Below are positions 40,162-49,159 of a stretch of 64,000 nucleotides of DNA, piece after piece (positions within the stretch are counted from its first letter, which is position 1; each line of letters opens with the position of its first letter). The stretch comes from Anaerobacillus alkaliphilus (lineage in GTDB: Bacteria; Bacillota; Bacilli; Bacillales; Anaerobacillaceae). The notes below the pieces were generated by a model, which had not been told where the DNA came from, ran no database searches, and saw only the letters and a program-made list of their open reading frames with translations. A program made the position numbers and the translations under genes. The stretch is from contig NZ_QOUX01000047.1 of the NCBI RefSeq assembly GCF_004116265.1, positions 1 to 64,000 of the forward strand, given 5' to 3'.

Positions 40162-42069
40162 ATGTTTGAACTATCGTTGAACGGTGTTAAAAAATATATG
40201 GATGCAAATCTGATTTTAAAAAATATTTCGTTTCAGGTGTATGAGGGTGAAAAGGTTGGAATTGTTGGGGCGAACGGAAGTGGAAAGAGTACCATCCTAA
40301 AATTAATCGCAGGAATTTTGAAGTTACATTGTCATCCAGGTAATACATCGACTCTAGGGTATGATGAGGGTATTATTTCAATACCAAGAGGAGCGACAAG
40401 AGCGTACCTTGAGCAAATTCCACAAGATTACGCCGGTTATCGAGTCATTGATATTTTGAATATCGCTTTTACTGAAGTTCGTAGTATTGAAACAGAACTA
40501 CGAGGATTAGAGAGTAAGATGAAAACTCTTGAAGGTGTAGCATTAGAGAAAGTATTAAAGCAATATAGTGAGCTTACTCAAGTGTTTGAAGTAAAAGGTG
40601 GCTATGAGATTGAGGAAAAGCTAAGTAGAGTCTGTAAGAGACTAAACTTTTCAGAGAGCTTCTTAACTAAAGACTTTCAGCTGTTAAGTGGTGGAGAAAA
40701 AACGACGGTTGGTCTTGGGAAAATCTTAATCGAAAACCCAGATATCTTATTGTTGGATGAGCCAACCAATCATTTAGATATGGACTCAATTGAATGGCTG
40801 GAAGATTATTTGAAGAGCTATAAAGGAATCGTCATCATCGTGTCGCACGATCGCTATTTTTTAGACAATGTCGTTTCAAAAATTATCGAGATTGAGGATA
40901 TGGAATGTGAAACGTATAAGGGGAATTATTCTGCATTTGTGAAGGAAAAGGAAGAACGCATGCTCCTTCAGTTTGAAGATTTTCGGGAACAACAGAAGCA
41001 GATTAAGGCAATGGAGAAATCGGTACGAGAGTTAAGAGATTGGGCGCAACGATCCGATAATAGTAAGTTTTTCAAACGGGCCGCAAGCATCCAAAAAAAG
41101 CTTGAAAAGATGGAACGAATAGAGAAACCAATGTTTGAACGAAGGAATATGAGACTAAGTTTTAAAGAAACGGAGCGCTCAGGGAATGAGACGATTAAAG
41201 CAAATGAGCTTTCAAAAAACTATGATGAAAAAGTGATTTTGAAAGATGCGGACTTACTGGTTTATTATGGTGAACGAGCGGCTCTTATTGGTGCGAATGG
41301 AAGCGGGAAAACAACATTTTTGAAAATGTTATTGGGTGAGGAACAGCCTGACAGCGGTGTGGTGAAATTGGGTGCTAATGTGGAAGTGGGATACCTACCT
41401 CAAAATATTACGTTTAAAAACGAGGAGCTCACGGTAGTCGAATGCTTCAGAGAAGACTTTTTCATTATGGAAGGAAAAGCTCGAGAGTACTTGTCGAAGT
41501 TCATGTTTTACGGCAGCAGCGTGTTTAAGAAAGTAAAACATTTATCTGGTGGAGAACGTATTCGGTTGAAGCTGAGTCAGCTTTTATATGAGGATGTAAA
41601 CTTGTTAATTCTCGATGAGCCGACCAATCATTTAGATATAAATTCGATTGAAACTTTCGAAGCAGCCCTTGAAGAATTCCAAGGCACGATCTTCTTTATC
41701 TCCCATGACCGTTATTTGATCAATAAGATTTCTGACAGGTTGATTTCCTTGGAGAATATGAAGTTTGTAAATCATGCTGGGAACTATGATGATTATAAGG
41801 CTGCGAAGGCTTCTAGTGTCGTTGAGGCACCCATACTACAGCAAAAGAGTGAAAAAGTCATCCGTGTTGTTGATAAAAAGAGACAGCCAGACGGGGCGAA
41901 ACTGGAACTGCGGATGGAAATTCTTGAAAATGAGATCAAGGAGCTTGATTTAGCGATGGCGGTATCAGGAATAGAGTATGAAGCGTTAAATCAGCTTTAT
42001 TTTAGGAAAGAAGAATTAGCCAAGGAATTAAATGAGGTAATGGAGATTTGGCTAGAGATGAATAATTAG
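40162..42069 (+). CDS. ABC-F ATPase, probable antibiotic ribosomal protection protein
   Basis: A 635-aa soluble protein with two ABC domains and no membrane segment. Domain 1 has GANGSGKSTI, LSGGEKTTVG and ILLLDEPTNHLD; domain 2 has GANGSGKTTF, LSGGERIRLK and LLILDEPTNHLD. The linker between them (about 245-340) is charged and helical. It probably binds the ribosomal E site and displaces PLS-type drugs, as other leader-controlled ABC-F proteins do. The ATG at 40162 follows GAGGGAA; longer readings run back through the terminator and are not used. The drug range cannot be read from sequence. Confidence 0.87.
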   Translation: MFELSLNGVKKYMDANLILKNISFQVYEGEKVGIVGANGSGKSTILKLIAGILKLHCHPGNTSTLGYDEGIISIPRGATRAYLEQIPQDYAGYRVIDILNIAFTEVRSIETELRGLESKMKTLEGVALEKVLKQYSELTQVFEVKGGYEIEEKLSRVCKRLNFSESFLTKDFQLLSGGEKTTVGLGKILIENPDILLLDEPTNHLDMDSIEWLEDYLKSYKGIVIIVSHDRYFLDNVVSKIIEIEDMECETYKGNYSAFVKEKEERMLLQFEDFREQQKQIKAMEKSVRELRDWAQRSDNSKFFKRAASIQKKLEKMERIEKPMFERRNMRLSFKETERSGNETIKANELSKNYDEKVILKDADLLVYYGERAALIGANGSGKTTFLKMLLGEEQPDSGVVKLGANVEVGYLPQNITFKNEELTVVECFREDFFIMEGKAREYLSKFMFYGSSVFKKVKHLSGGERIRLKLSQLLYEDVNLLILDEPTNHLDINSIETFEAALEEFQGTIFFISHDRYLINKISDRLISLENMKFVNHAGNYDDYKAAKASSVVEAPILQQKSEKVIRVVDKKRQPDGAKLELRMEILENEIKELDLAMAVSGIEYEALNQLYFRKEELAKELNEVMEIWLEMNN

Positions 42070-42196
42070 CTGGATGAATGAATGACCGGGTGGGGAGCAC
42101 TCGGTCTTTATTTGGTTGGTGTAAATAGGAGTTTGCTCCTATTAGGAGGGAAGTTTGTATCATTTTTTCGGGGGATGGTGGAATTATCGGCAAGGA

Positions 42197-42960
42197 TGTA
42201 AGAAACTGTAAAAAGCGTGTTAGGTTGGTGGTGAATCGACGATAGATCTGTAAGAAATTGTTAAAAACGTGTTCGGTTTGGGGTGAATCGACGATGGATC
42301 TGTAAGAAACTGTTAAAAGCGTGTTCAGATTGGGGTGAATCGACGATGTGTCTGTAAGAAACTGTAAAAAGCGTGTTCGGTTGTTGATGAATCGACGATG
42401 GATCTGTAAGAAACTGTTAAAAACGTGGTCGGTTTGGGGTGAATCGACGATGGATCTGTAAGAAACTGTTAAAAACGTGGTCGGTTTGGGGTGAATCGAC
42501 GATGGATCTGTAAGAAACTGTAAAAAGTATGTTCGGTTGTTGGTGAATCGACGATAGATCTGTAAGAAACTGTAAAAAGCGTGTTCGGTTGGGGGTGAAT
42601 CAACGATGGATCTGTAAGTAACTGTAAAAACCGGTGCCTAATCGGCCGCATTGGAACCTGGACCTGTAAGTAACTGTAAAAATGAGGCACTAATCGGCCT
42701 CGTTAGGACCTGGGTCTGTAAGTAACTGTAAAAACCGGTGCCTAATCGGCCGCATTGGAACCTGAATCTGTAAGAAACTGTAAAAACCGGTCACTAATCG
42801 AACGTATTGGAACCTGGATTTGTAAGAAACTGTAAAACCGGTGCCTAATCGGCCGCATTGGAACTTGAATCTGTAAGTAACTGTAAAAATGAGTCACTAA
42901 TCAGACGTATTGATACCTGAATCTGTTAGTAACTGTAAAAACAAAACACTAATCAACTAA
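42197..42960. repeat. 15-copy tandem repeat, 52-bp period, two subfamilies
   Basis: TGTAAG (TGTTAG in the last) recurs at 42197, 42249, 42301, 42353, 42405, 42457, 42509, 42561, 42613, 42665, 42717, 42769, 42821, 42872 and 42924. All steps are 52 bp except one of 51. Every unit begins TGTAAGNAACTGTNAAAA. Units 1-8 continue GCGTGTTCGGTTG...TGAATCGACGAT; units 9-15 mostly continue CCGGTGCCTAATCGGCCG with CATTGGAACCTG. The period is not a multiple of three and there is no coding sense. It fills the gap between the ABC-F and coiled-coil genes. Confidence 0.92.
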
Positions 42961-43067
42961 AACTAAGCATACATAAGATTACTAGAAACAATCTAGCTTT
43001 ATTTCATGTTCTTCTACTAGCAAAGGCGTTATGGAGGTAGTATAATTCTGATCAGGAGGTGAGAAAA

Positions 43068-43463
43068 ATGACGGAAAAACAGTTTGATCGGTTTGAAGGA
43101 ATGCTAACTCAGTTAGTATCGATGGTTGGGCACTTAAAGCAAGATGTAGAAGTTATTAAAGCAGATGTAGCAGAGTTGAAAACAGATGTAGCAATTCTTA
43201 AAACTGATGTGGAGGTTCTTAAAGCTGATGTAGCAGACTTAAAGTTAGATATGGCAAATGTAAAAGCCGATGTAGCAGAGCTAAAGTCAGATATGTTCAA
43301 CGTAAAAGTAGAGATAACAGACATGAGAGAAACCCAGGAAAGACAACACAACGAGGTTATGGGCAAACTTGAATTATTGAGAATTGATCAGGAAATTACG
43401 TGGGCAAAGACGGTTGAAAATGAAAGAGAAATTGAGCGAGTGAAGAAACAATTACAGATGTAA
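43068..43463 (+). CDS. Heptad-repeat coiled-coil protein
   Basis: A 131-aa protein whose middle (about 15-100) is a series of near-exact seven-residue repeats of the form V-x-x-L-K-A/T-D (DVEVLKADVADLKLDMANVKADVAELK), a canonical coiled coil. There is no signal peptide or membrane segment. The ATG at 43068 follows AGGAGGTGAG. Proteins of this type occur widely in Bacillaceae, often near repeats; no function is assigned. Its DNA is also internally repetitive (21-bp steps). Confidence 0.75.
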   Translation: MTEKQFDRFEGMLTQLVSMVGHLKQDVEVIKADVAELKTDVAILKTDVEVLKADVADLKLDMANVKADVAELKSDMFNVKVEITDMRETQERQHNEVMGKLELLRIDQEITWAKTVENEREIERVKKQLQM

Positions 43464-43546
43464 CCCAATTTACTAACTTCAATAGAAAAAAACTTCTTTT
43501 TTACCCCCTATTTTAAGACAACCCAATGATGGACAAATGAATATGT

Positions 43547-43587
43547 AAATAAACAGTCGATCATTGTATCGGCTGTTTATTTTTTTG
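43547..43587 (+). terminator. Terminator after coiled-coil gene
   Basis: AAATAAACAGTCGAT pairs with ATCGGCTGTTTATTT (one G-T pair), followed by T5. Confidence 0.88.
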
Positions 43588-43766
43588 TTATAAGTTGCCA
43601 TAAACCTAGATTTAATCTATTAAGAGCGTAAGTAAGTAAAATGTAACTTACATAGGTTTGTAAAAATATGTCGTAAGATTCATTGCCAATCACTATTGAA
43701 AAATTAGAAAAGTTAATATATTCTGAAAATATAAATTAAGTGTTTAAACTTCAAAATAATAAAAAC

Positions 43767-43784
43767 AAGAAGTTTTGACTTCTT
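43767..43784. promoter_or_regulatory. Inverted repeat upstream of the peptide/D-amino-acid cluster
   Basis: AAGAAGT-TTTG-ACTTCTT is a perfect 7-bp dyad 37 bp before the first gene of the cluster. A second palindrome, GTTTAAAC, lies at 43742-43749. These are candidate operators for the RpiR regulator encoded within the cluster; that link is inference. The rest of 43588-43766 is AT-rich with nothing else recognised. Confidence 0.45.
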
Positions 43785-43820
43785 AACTATTTACAATACA
43801 AAAAGGTAGGTGTCATCTTC

Positions 43821-45308
43821 GTGAAAATTTTAATAGGGCAAATTGCACACGAAACAAATACCTTTTCCACGGTTAAAACGACAGTGGAAGATTTTAAATC
43901 TTGGCAATGGTATGAAGATGAAGAAGTAGTAAGTAATCATCGAAACGTGCGTGACTTTCTTGGGGGGATGATTGATAAGGCAGAAGAGTTAGAGATAGAA
44001 ATGGTACCTGGTTTCTCAACTTTTGCTATGCCCTCTGGAATTATTACAAGTGAAACAAACCAAAGGTTAAAAAATGAATTACTCGATCGAGTCCTGAATA
44101 AGGAGTTTGATGCGATCTGTTTATCTCTTCACGGTGCAGGTGTGGCTGAAGACACCTTTGACCTTGAAGGCGATATTTTAGAAGCCGTAAGAGCTGCAGT
44201 TGGAGAAAAGGTTCCGATAGTTGTCACCTTGGACCTACATGGTAATCTCACTGAAAAAATGGTTAAGTATGCAGATGTTTTACTTGGTGTTAACTATTAC
44301 CCGCATGTAGATTGCTATGAGAGAGGGAGGGAAGCTGTCGGGTTAGCAAAAGAGATGTTAGAAGGAAAGCTTATCCCTACTATGTATTTAAAAACACTAC
44401 CTTTACTCATACCGACATCGACGACAAACCAGAGACCAGCAAAGACGGTTAATGAGGTATGTTGGGAACAAGAGAAGAAGGAGGGAGTTTTTGATTGTAC
44501 ATTTTTTCACGGATTTCCATATACCGACATTCCAGAATTAGGTGTCTCTGTCTTAACAATCACGAATAACCAACCACAATTAGCGAAAGAAATTGCAGCT
44601 GTGGTTAGCCAGAAAATTTGGGAGTTACGGGAAGACTTTTTTCCGAAAATTGCTTCACCAAGAGAAGGGATTAAGGTAGCTCTAGAGATAGAGGGCGGGC
44701 CAGTAGTTATCAATGAAACTTCAGATAATCCAGGAGGAGGTACACCAGGTGATGGAACACATCTATTATCTGCCTTATTAGAGGAAGGAGTTAGAGACAC
44801 TTGCTTTGGCTTTATTTGTGACCCAGAAGTGGTTAATTTAGCTCATCATGAAGGTGTAGGGAAAACAATTGATGTCTTATTAGGAGGAAAAACAGACGCA
44901 ATGCACGGTCAGCCGTTAGCTGTTCAAGCTTACATAAAAACATTAGCTGATGGAACGTTTATTCAATCATCACCGATGGGCCGTGGTTCGAAGGTTAGTT
45001 ATGGCAAGTCAGTAAGGCTTGTAGTAAATGGAATAGATATTATCGTTTGCTCAAAAAAGTCACAGGTGTTGGACGAACAAATATTTCTACTACACGGAAT
45101 TGATGTTAGATCTTATAAGATTGTCGCATTAAAATCGAGTCAACATTTCCGAGCAGGGTTTGAACCGATTGCCAAGGAAATTATAACCGTTGACTCACCA
45201 GGATTAAGTAGTTTTCAGTTAGACTCCTTTACTCACACTAGGTTGGAAAAACCGATGTACCCTTTTTCAAAGGAAACGGTTTTTACAGAGGCACCGTTGA
45301 AAAATTGA
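43821..45308 (+). CDS. M81 family metallopeptidase (MlrC-like)
   Basis: A 495-aa protein of the MlrC (microcystinase C) family. It has the family opening IGQIAHETNTFS, a central SLHGAGVAEDTFDLEGDIL, VTLDLHGNLT and the metal-binding NETSDNPGGGTPGDGT. MlrC cleaves the Adda-D-Glu-containing peptide of degraded microcystin, so members can act on D-residue peptides. The GTG at 43821 is preceded by AGGTAGGTG. It is the first gene of a twelve-gene co-directional cluster; a role in cleaving unusual or D-residue peptides fits the neighbours. Confidence 0.85.
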   Translation: MKILIGQIAHETNTFSTVKTTVEDFKSWQWYEDEEVVSNHRNVRDFLGGMIDKAEELEIEMVPGFSTFAMPSGIITSETNQRLKNELLDRVLNKEFDAICLSLHGAGVAEDTFDLEGDILEAVRAAVGEKVPIVVTLDLHGNLTEKMVKYADVLLGVNYYPHVDCYERGREAVGLAKEMLEGKLIPTMYLKTLPLLIPTSTTNQRPAKTVNEVCWEQEKKEGVFDCTFFHGFPYTDIPELGVSVLTITNNQPQLAKEIAAVVSQKIWELREDFFPKIASPREGIKVALEIEGGPVVINETSDNPGGGTPGDGTHLLSALLEEGVRDTCFGFICDPEVVNLAHHEGVGKTIDVLLGGKTDAMHGQPLAVQAYIKTLADGTFIQSSPMGRGSKVSYGKSVRLVVNGIDIIVCSKKSQVLDEQIFLLHGIDVRSYKIVALKSSQHFRAGFEPIAKEIITVDSPGLSSFQLDSFTHTRLEKPMYPFSKETVFTEAPLKN

Positions 45309-45341
45309 GAGATAGAGAGAAACTAGAAAAGGAGATGTCAT

Positions 45342-46487
45342 GTGAAAATAAATCGCGTTGATTTAAAACAAGTAAAAATGCCATTAAAAGCTCCATTTGA
45401 AACTAGCTTTGGAAGACTCACCTACAAGGAAATGATTATAGTTACTGTTTACAGTGAAGGATATGTGGGTTATGGAGAAAGTGTTGCGATGCCTTTTCCA
45501 ATTTATAACGAAGAAACAAATGGGACGGTCTGGAGCATGCTTGAGGAATTCTTAATTCCACGAGTATTCGAAACAGAAATTGAACATCCAAGTGAAGTGT
45601 CGGATTTGTTTTCTTTTATGAAACGGAACAACATGGCTAAAGCCGCTTTGGAGTGCGCAATTTGGGACTTATATAGTAAACAAAAAAGCATTTCTTTATC
45701 AGAAGCGTTAGGTGGGAAGCTCACCGAAATAGAAGTAGGGGTAAGTATTGGAATTGAGGACACTGTTGAAGCGTTGTTACTGAAAGTTGATCAATTCCTT
45801 AAAGAAGGTTATAAGAAAATCAAAGTGAAAATCAAACCAGGCTGGGACATCGAGCCACTAAGAGCGATTCGTGAAACTTTTGGATACGAAATTCCCCTAA
45901 TGGCTGACGCAAACTCAGCTTATACATTAGCAGATATTGAAACGCTAAAAAAGTTAGATGAATTTAAACTAATGATGATAGAACAACCTTTGGCCCACGA
46001 CGATATTATTGACCATGCGAAATTACAACAGGAGATCTCTACCCCTGTGTGTCTAGACGAAAGTATTCATTCATTAGATGATGCTAGAAAGGCGATTGAA
46101 TTAGGTAGCTGTAAAATTATTAACATAAAAATTGGTAGGGTCGGTGGTTTATCAGAGTCAATCAGAATTCATGACTATTGTGCCCAAAATAATATACCAG
46201 TTTGGTGTGGAGGAATGTTAGAAGCTGGCATTGGTAGAGCGCACAATATTGCCATTGCTTCATTAAGTAATTTTACAATTCCAGGTGATACGTCAGCGTC
46301 TGATCGCTATTGGCAGGAAGATATTATATACCCAGAAGTTACGTTGTCAAAGCCAGGAATAGTGACTGTTCCAACAGAAACTGGGATAGGTTTTAAAGTT
46401 GAAGAGAAGATCATTTCTAAATATGTGGTCAAAGAGTGTGAATATTTTTCAGAAAATTACAAAAACATTAAATCAGGTACTACTTAA
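45342..46487 (+). CDS. N-succinylamino acid racemase / MenC-like enolase superfamily enzyme
   Basis: A 381-aa muconate-lactonizing-subgroup enolase, most like the NSAR/OSBS proteins of Bacillales. The catalytic lysines are visible in KKIKVKIKPGWD and IINIKIGRVGG. The metal ligands appear in MADANSAYT, MMIEQPL and VCLDESI, and the substrate loop in WCGGMLEAGIGRAHN. No menaquinone genes are nearby. The GNAT and M20 hydrolase in the same cluster match the Geobacillus kaustophilus set, where N-succinyl-D-amino acids are racemised and deacylated to L-amino acids. o-Succinylbenzoate synthase activity remains possible. Confidence 0.88.
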   Translation: MKINRVDLKQVKMPLKAPFETSFGRLTYKEMIIVTVYSEGYVGYGESVAMPFPIYNEETNGTVWSMLEEFLIPRVFETEIEHPSEVSDLFSFMKRNNMAKAALECAIWDLYSKQKSISLSEALGGKLTEIEVGVSIGIEDTVEALLLKVDQFLKEGYKKIKVKIKPGWDIEPLRAIRETFGYEIPLMADANSAYTLADIETLKKLDEFKLMMIEQPLAHDDIIDHAKLQQEISTPVCLDESIHSLDDARKAIELGSCKIINIKIGRVGGLSESIRIHDYCAQNNIPVWCGGMLEAGIGRAHNIAIASLSNFTIPGDTSASDRYWQEDIIYPEVTLSKPGIVTVPTETGIGFKVEEKIISKYVVKECEYFSENYKNIKSGTT

Positions 46488-46511
46488 AATTTATTATAAA
46501 AGGAGATGTCA

Positions 46512-48152
46512 ATGGTCATGAAAAAGACAGGGTTTATCAAAATGTTTCTATTGTCACTATTCGTTCTTGTCGTCTTAAGTGCATGTAGCGGGAATTCAAA
46601 GGATGCACAAACCCAACCAACTGATCAAGGAAAAAAAGAAACGAACACAACTGTTGAAACCCCAAAACAAGGTGGAGGTACGATAACAGTCACCTCGGTT
46701 AGGGAGCCTGATACGGTTGATGTGCAACGTACAACTTGGGTTGATGACGCAAATAACCACTTATACGAGCCACTTGTAAGGTTTGACTTTGATGGAAAGG
46801 TTGTTCCAGCCCTTGCTGAAAGCTTTGAGGTTTCCCCTGATGGTTTAGTCATTACGTTCACATTAAGAGAAGGTACGACCTACCACACAGGAACACCTGT
46901 AACGGCTGAAGGAATAAAAAAATCGTTCCAACGATTTATGGACTCAGCTCCAACTAGCTATATGGTGGGGCCTTTAGAAGAAGTCGTTGTAGTTAGTGAC
47001 TTGAAATTTGAACTTCATTTTAGAGAAGCATTTGCACCATTTTTAAGTAATGCAACAACTGCTTACTTAGCTCCGTTAGATCCATCTGTTATTGATGAGC
47101 TTGGTGATGACTTTGGAACAAAAGCAAGTGCTGCAGGAATTCTAAAACTAGCAGAAATTAGTAGAGGTTCATTTGTTAAATATGATACGTTTTCTGATTT
47201 TCAATTAGGCCAAGGGTATTCGCAAAATAAAGGTGCTGCTAATTTTGATAGTGTTGTCTTCCGGTTTATCTCAGATGACGATACTCGTATCCTTGAATTT
47301 AAACGAGGAAACTCTCAAATCATGTTATCCGTACCGCCGAACTATATTAGCGAGTTAGAAAATGATCCGCAAGTAGAGCTTGCTAGAACGCTTGCAAATG
47401 GTCATACGTATCTAGGCATGAACAATAAGAAACCAGTATTTCAAGATTTAAGAGTTCGTCAGGCAATCGCTCTAGCGGTAGACCGAGCACCGATTGTTGA
47501 CTATGCACTAGAAGGAGCAGCGCAAGCATTATTTGGTCCACTACCTCCGACTATCCCAGGATACAGTCAAAAAGTTGAAGACCAAGCAGCTCAAATGTAT
47601 GGGCGTAATATTGAAAAAGCAAGACAACTTCTTGCAGAGGCAGGATATGAACAAACGAACAATAACGGAATTGTTATGAAAGATGGAAAACCACTTTCAA
47701 TAGAGCTTTGGGTTACGTCTGAACCTACGATGCAACGTATTGCTCAGTTATTACAAAATCAGCTAGCAGAAGCGGGAATTGAGATGAGAATTTCAGTTCA
47801 GGAAGACGCAACCATTCGTGCTCAATCACCTGAAGGAGCACATGAGATGTTGCTATGGACATACGGCTGGTACGACGCTGATATCCTACACTCGCTATTT
47901 GGTCGAGGAATTTCTACCCGTGTTCATTATCAGAATGATGCCCTGATTGAGATCTTAGAAAAAGCTCGTGTGGAAGTCGATCCAAATGTTCGAATGAAAA
48001 TGTATGAGGATGCACAGATGATTATTGTCGAGGAATCGCCTTGGGTGCCACTGTTTGTTCGCCAAAATGTTGTTGCATATCGTGATATTGAAGGTTTCCA
48101 GGTTCACCCAATTACAGGGTCAATTATCTGGTCTGATATTACAAAAAAATAG
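46512..48152 (+). CDS. Oligopeptide ABC transporter substrate-binding lipoprotein
   Basis: A 546-aa SBP_bac_5 (OppA/DppA-type) protein. The signal peptide ends in the lipobox VVLSAC. The mature fold shows GGTITVTSVREPDTVD, FTLREGTTYHTGTPVTAEGIKKSF, VRQAIALAVDR and IVEESPWVPLF, all typical of the family. It captures peptides outside the membrane. Several in-frame ATGs occur; 46512 is best spaced from AGGAG (46501-46505). A strong hairpin separates it from the permease genes, consistent with higher expression of the binding protein. Confidence 0.9.
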   Translation: MVMKKTGFIKMFLLSLFVLVVLSACSGNSKDAQTQPTDQGKKETNTTVETPKQGGGTITVTSVREPDTVDVQRTTWVDDANNHLYEPLVRFDFDGKVVPALAESFEVSPDGLVITFTLREGTTYHTGTPVTAEGIKKSFQRFMDSAPTSYMVGPLEEVVVVSDLKFELHFREAFAPFLSNATTAYLAPLDPSVIDELGDDFGTKASAAGILKLAEISRGSFVKYDTFSDFQLGQGYSQNKGAANFDSVVFRFISDDDTRILEFKRGNSQIMLSVPPNYISELENDPQVELARTLANGHTYLGMNNKKPVFQDLRVRQAIALAVDRAPIVDYALEGAAQALFGPLPPTIPGYSQKVEDQAAQMYGRNIEKARQLLAEAGYEQTNNNGIVMKDGKPLSIELWVTSEPTMQRIAQLLQNQLAEAGIEMRISVQEDATIRAQSPEGAHEMLLWTYGWYDADILHSLFGRGISTRVHYQNDALIEILEKARVEVDPNVRMKMYEDAQMIIVEESPWVPLFVRQNVVAYRDIEGFQVHPITGSIIWSDITKK

Positions 48153-48166
48153 TACGGAATAAAGTA

Positions 48167-48199
48167 GGGGATTGACCTAGAAAAAATCTAGGTCTCCCC
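48167..48199 (+). terminator. Hairpin between binding protein and permease genes
   Basis: GGGGATTGACCTAGA pairs with TCTAGGTCTCCCC around AAAAA. It has no proper T tract, so it probably stabilises the upstream mRNA or causes partial termination. Confidence 0.7.
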
Positions 48200-48223
48200 T
48201 TCTAATTAAAGGAGGGTCAGACC

Positions 48224-49144
48224 ATGTCTAGATATATACTAAAACGTGGTTTTTCAATGCTAATTACGTTGCTGGGCGTTTCAATTCTTGTATTTTTAAT
48301 GGTGCATTTGATCCCAGGTGATCCAGTAAATTATATTTTAGGAGAATTCGCCACTGAAGAAGCTGTCAATAGACTTAAGGCTAACCTAGGTCTTGATAAA
48401 CCTCTCCCTTTACAATATTTAGCATTCATTGGTGGGTTATTAAAAGGGGATTTAGGGACGTCGTATATTACTGGGTTAAGTGTATTAGAGCAAATAGTTC
48501 AGCGTTTTCCAGTTACCTTTCAACTTGCGTTATATAGTTTAATTATTGGTTCGATTTGTGGAATTGTTCTAGGTATCGTTGCTGCTGTAAAACAAAATAC
48601 GATTTTTGACCAGTTAGCGATGTTAGTTTCTTTAATCGGAATTTCGGCACCAGGGTTCTGGATTGCATTGTTTTTAATTTTGATTTTCTCATATCACCTA
48701 CCGATATTTCCAATCTCAGGATATGACGGCTTCTATTCATTAATTTTACCGTCAATTACGTTAGGTCTTGGAACAACAGGTAACATCGCACGTATGACTC
48801 GATCTAGTATGTTAGAAGTAATTAAACAAGATTACATGAGAACAGCGGAAGCAAAAGGTGTAAATGTTATTCGCCTTATTAAAGGCCATGGATTACAAAA
48901 TGCATTAATTCCAGTTATTACTCTAATTGGGTTACAGTTTGGTCACTTATTAGCAGGAGCAGTTGTAACAGAGACGGTGTTTGCATTGCCAGGGATTGGA
49001 AGTTTAGCCATTCAAGCGATCGCAACTCGCGATATGCCAACCGTACAAGGACTAGTTCTATTTATGGCATTTATGTTTATTCTAGTTAATCTACTAATTG
49101 ATGTCATCTACAGTATGATTGATCCGCGAATCAAATATGATTAG
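48224..49144 (+). CDS. Peptide ABC transporter permease (DppB/OppB type)
   Basis: A 306-aa permease with six membrane segments. It has the N-terminal family signature MVHLIPGDPVNYILGE and the EAA loop EAKGVNVIRLIKGHGLQNALIPVITLIGLQ, which contacts the ATPases. RBS AAAGGAGG. It pairs with the DppC-type permease 15 bp downstream. Confidence 0.93.
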   Translation: MSRYILKRGFSMLITLLGVSILVFLMVHLIPGDPVNYILGEFATEEAVNRLKANLGLDKPLPLQYLAFIGGLLKGDLGTSYITGLSVLEQIVQRFPVTFQLALYSLIIGSICGIVLGIVAAVKQNTIFDQLAMLVSLIGISAPGFWIALFLILIFSYHLPIFPISGYDGFYSLILPSITLGLGTTGNIARMTRSSMLEVIKQDYMRTAEAKGVNVIRLIKGHGLQNALIPVITLIGLQFGHLLAGAVVTETVFALPGIGSLAIQAIATRDMPTVQGLVLFMAFMFILVNLLIDVIYSMIDPRIKYD

Positions 49145-49159
49145 AAAGGGGGAAGCGTC

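Noticed and set aside
42469-42690. Minus-strand ORF of 73 codons inside the array
   Set aside because: A 52-bp period is not a multiple of three, there is no RBS, and the product is only a frame-shifting readout of the repeat.
42197-42960. CRISPR array interpretation of the 52-bp repeats
   Set aside because: The segments between the conserved 18-bp blocks are not unique; they fall into two repeated types. No cas genes are nearby, and the conserved block is shorter than usual CRISPR repeats.
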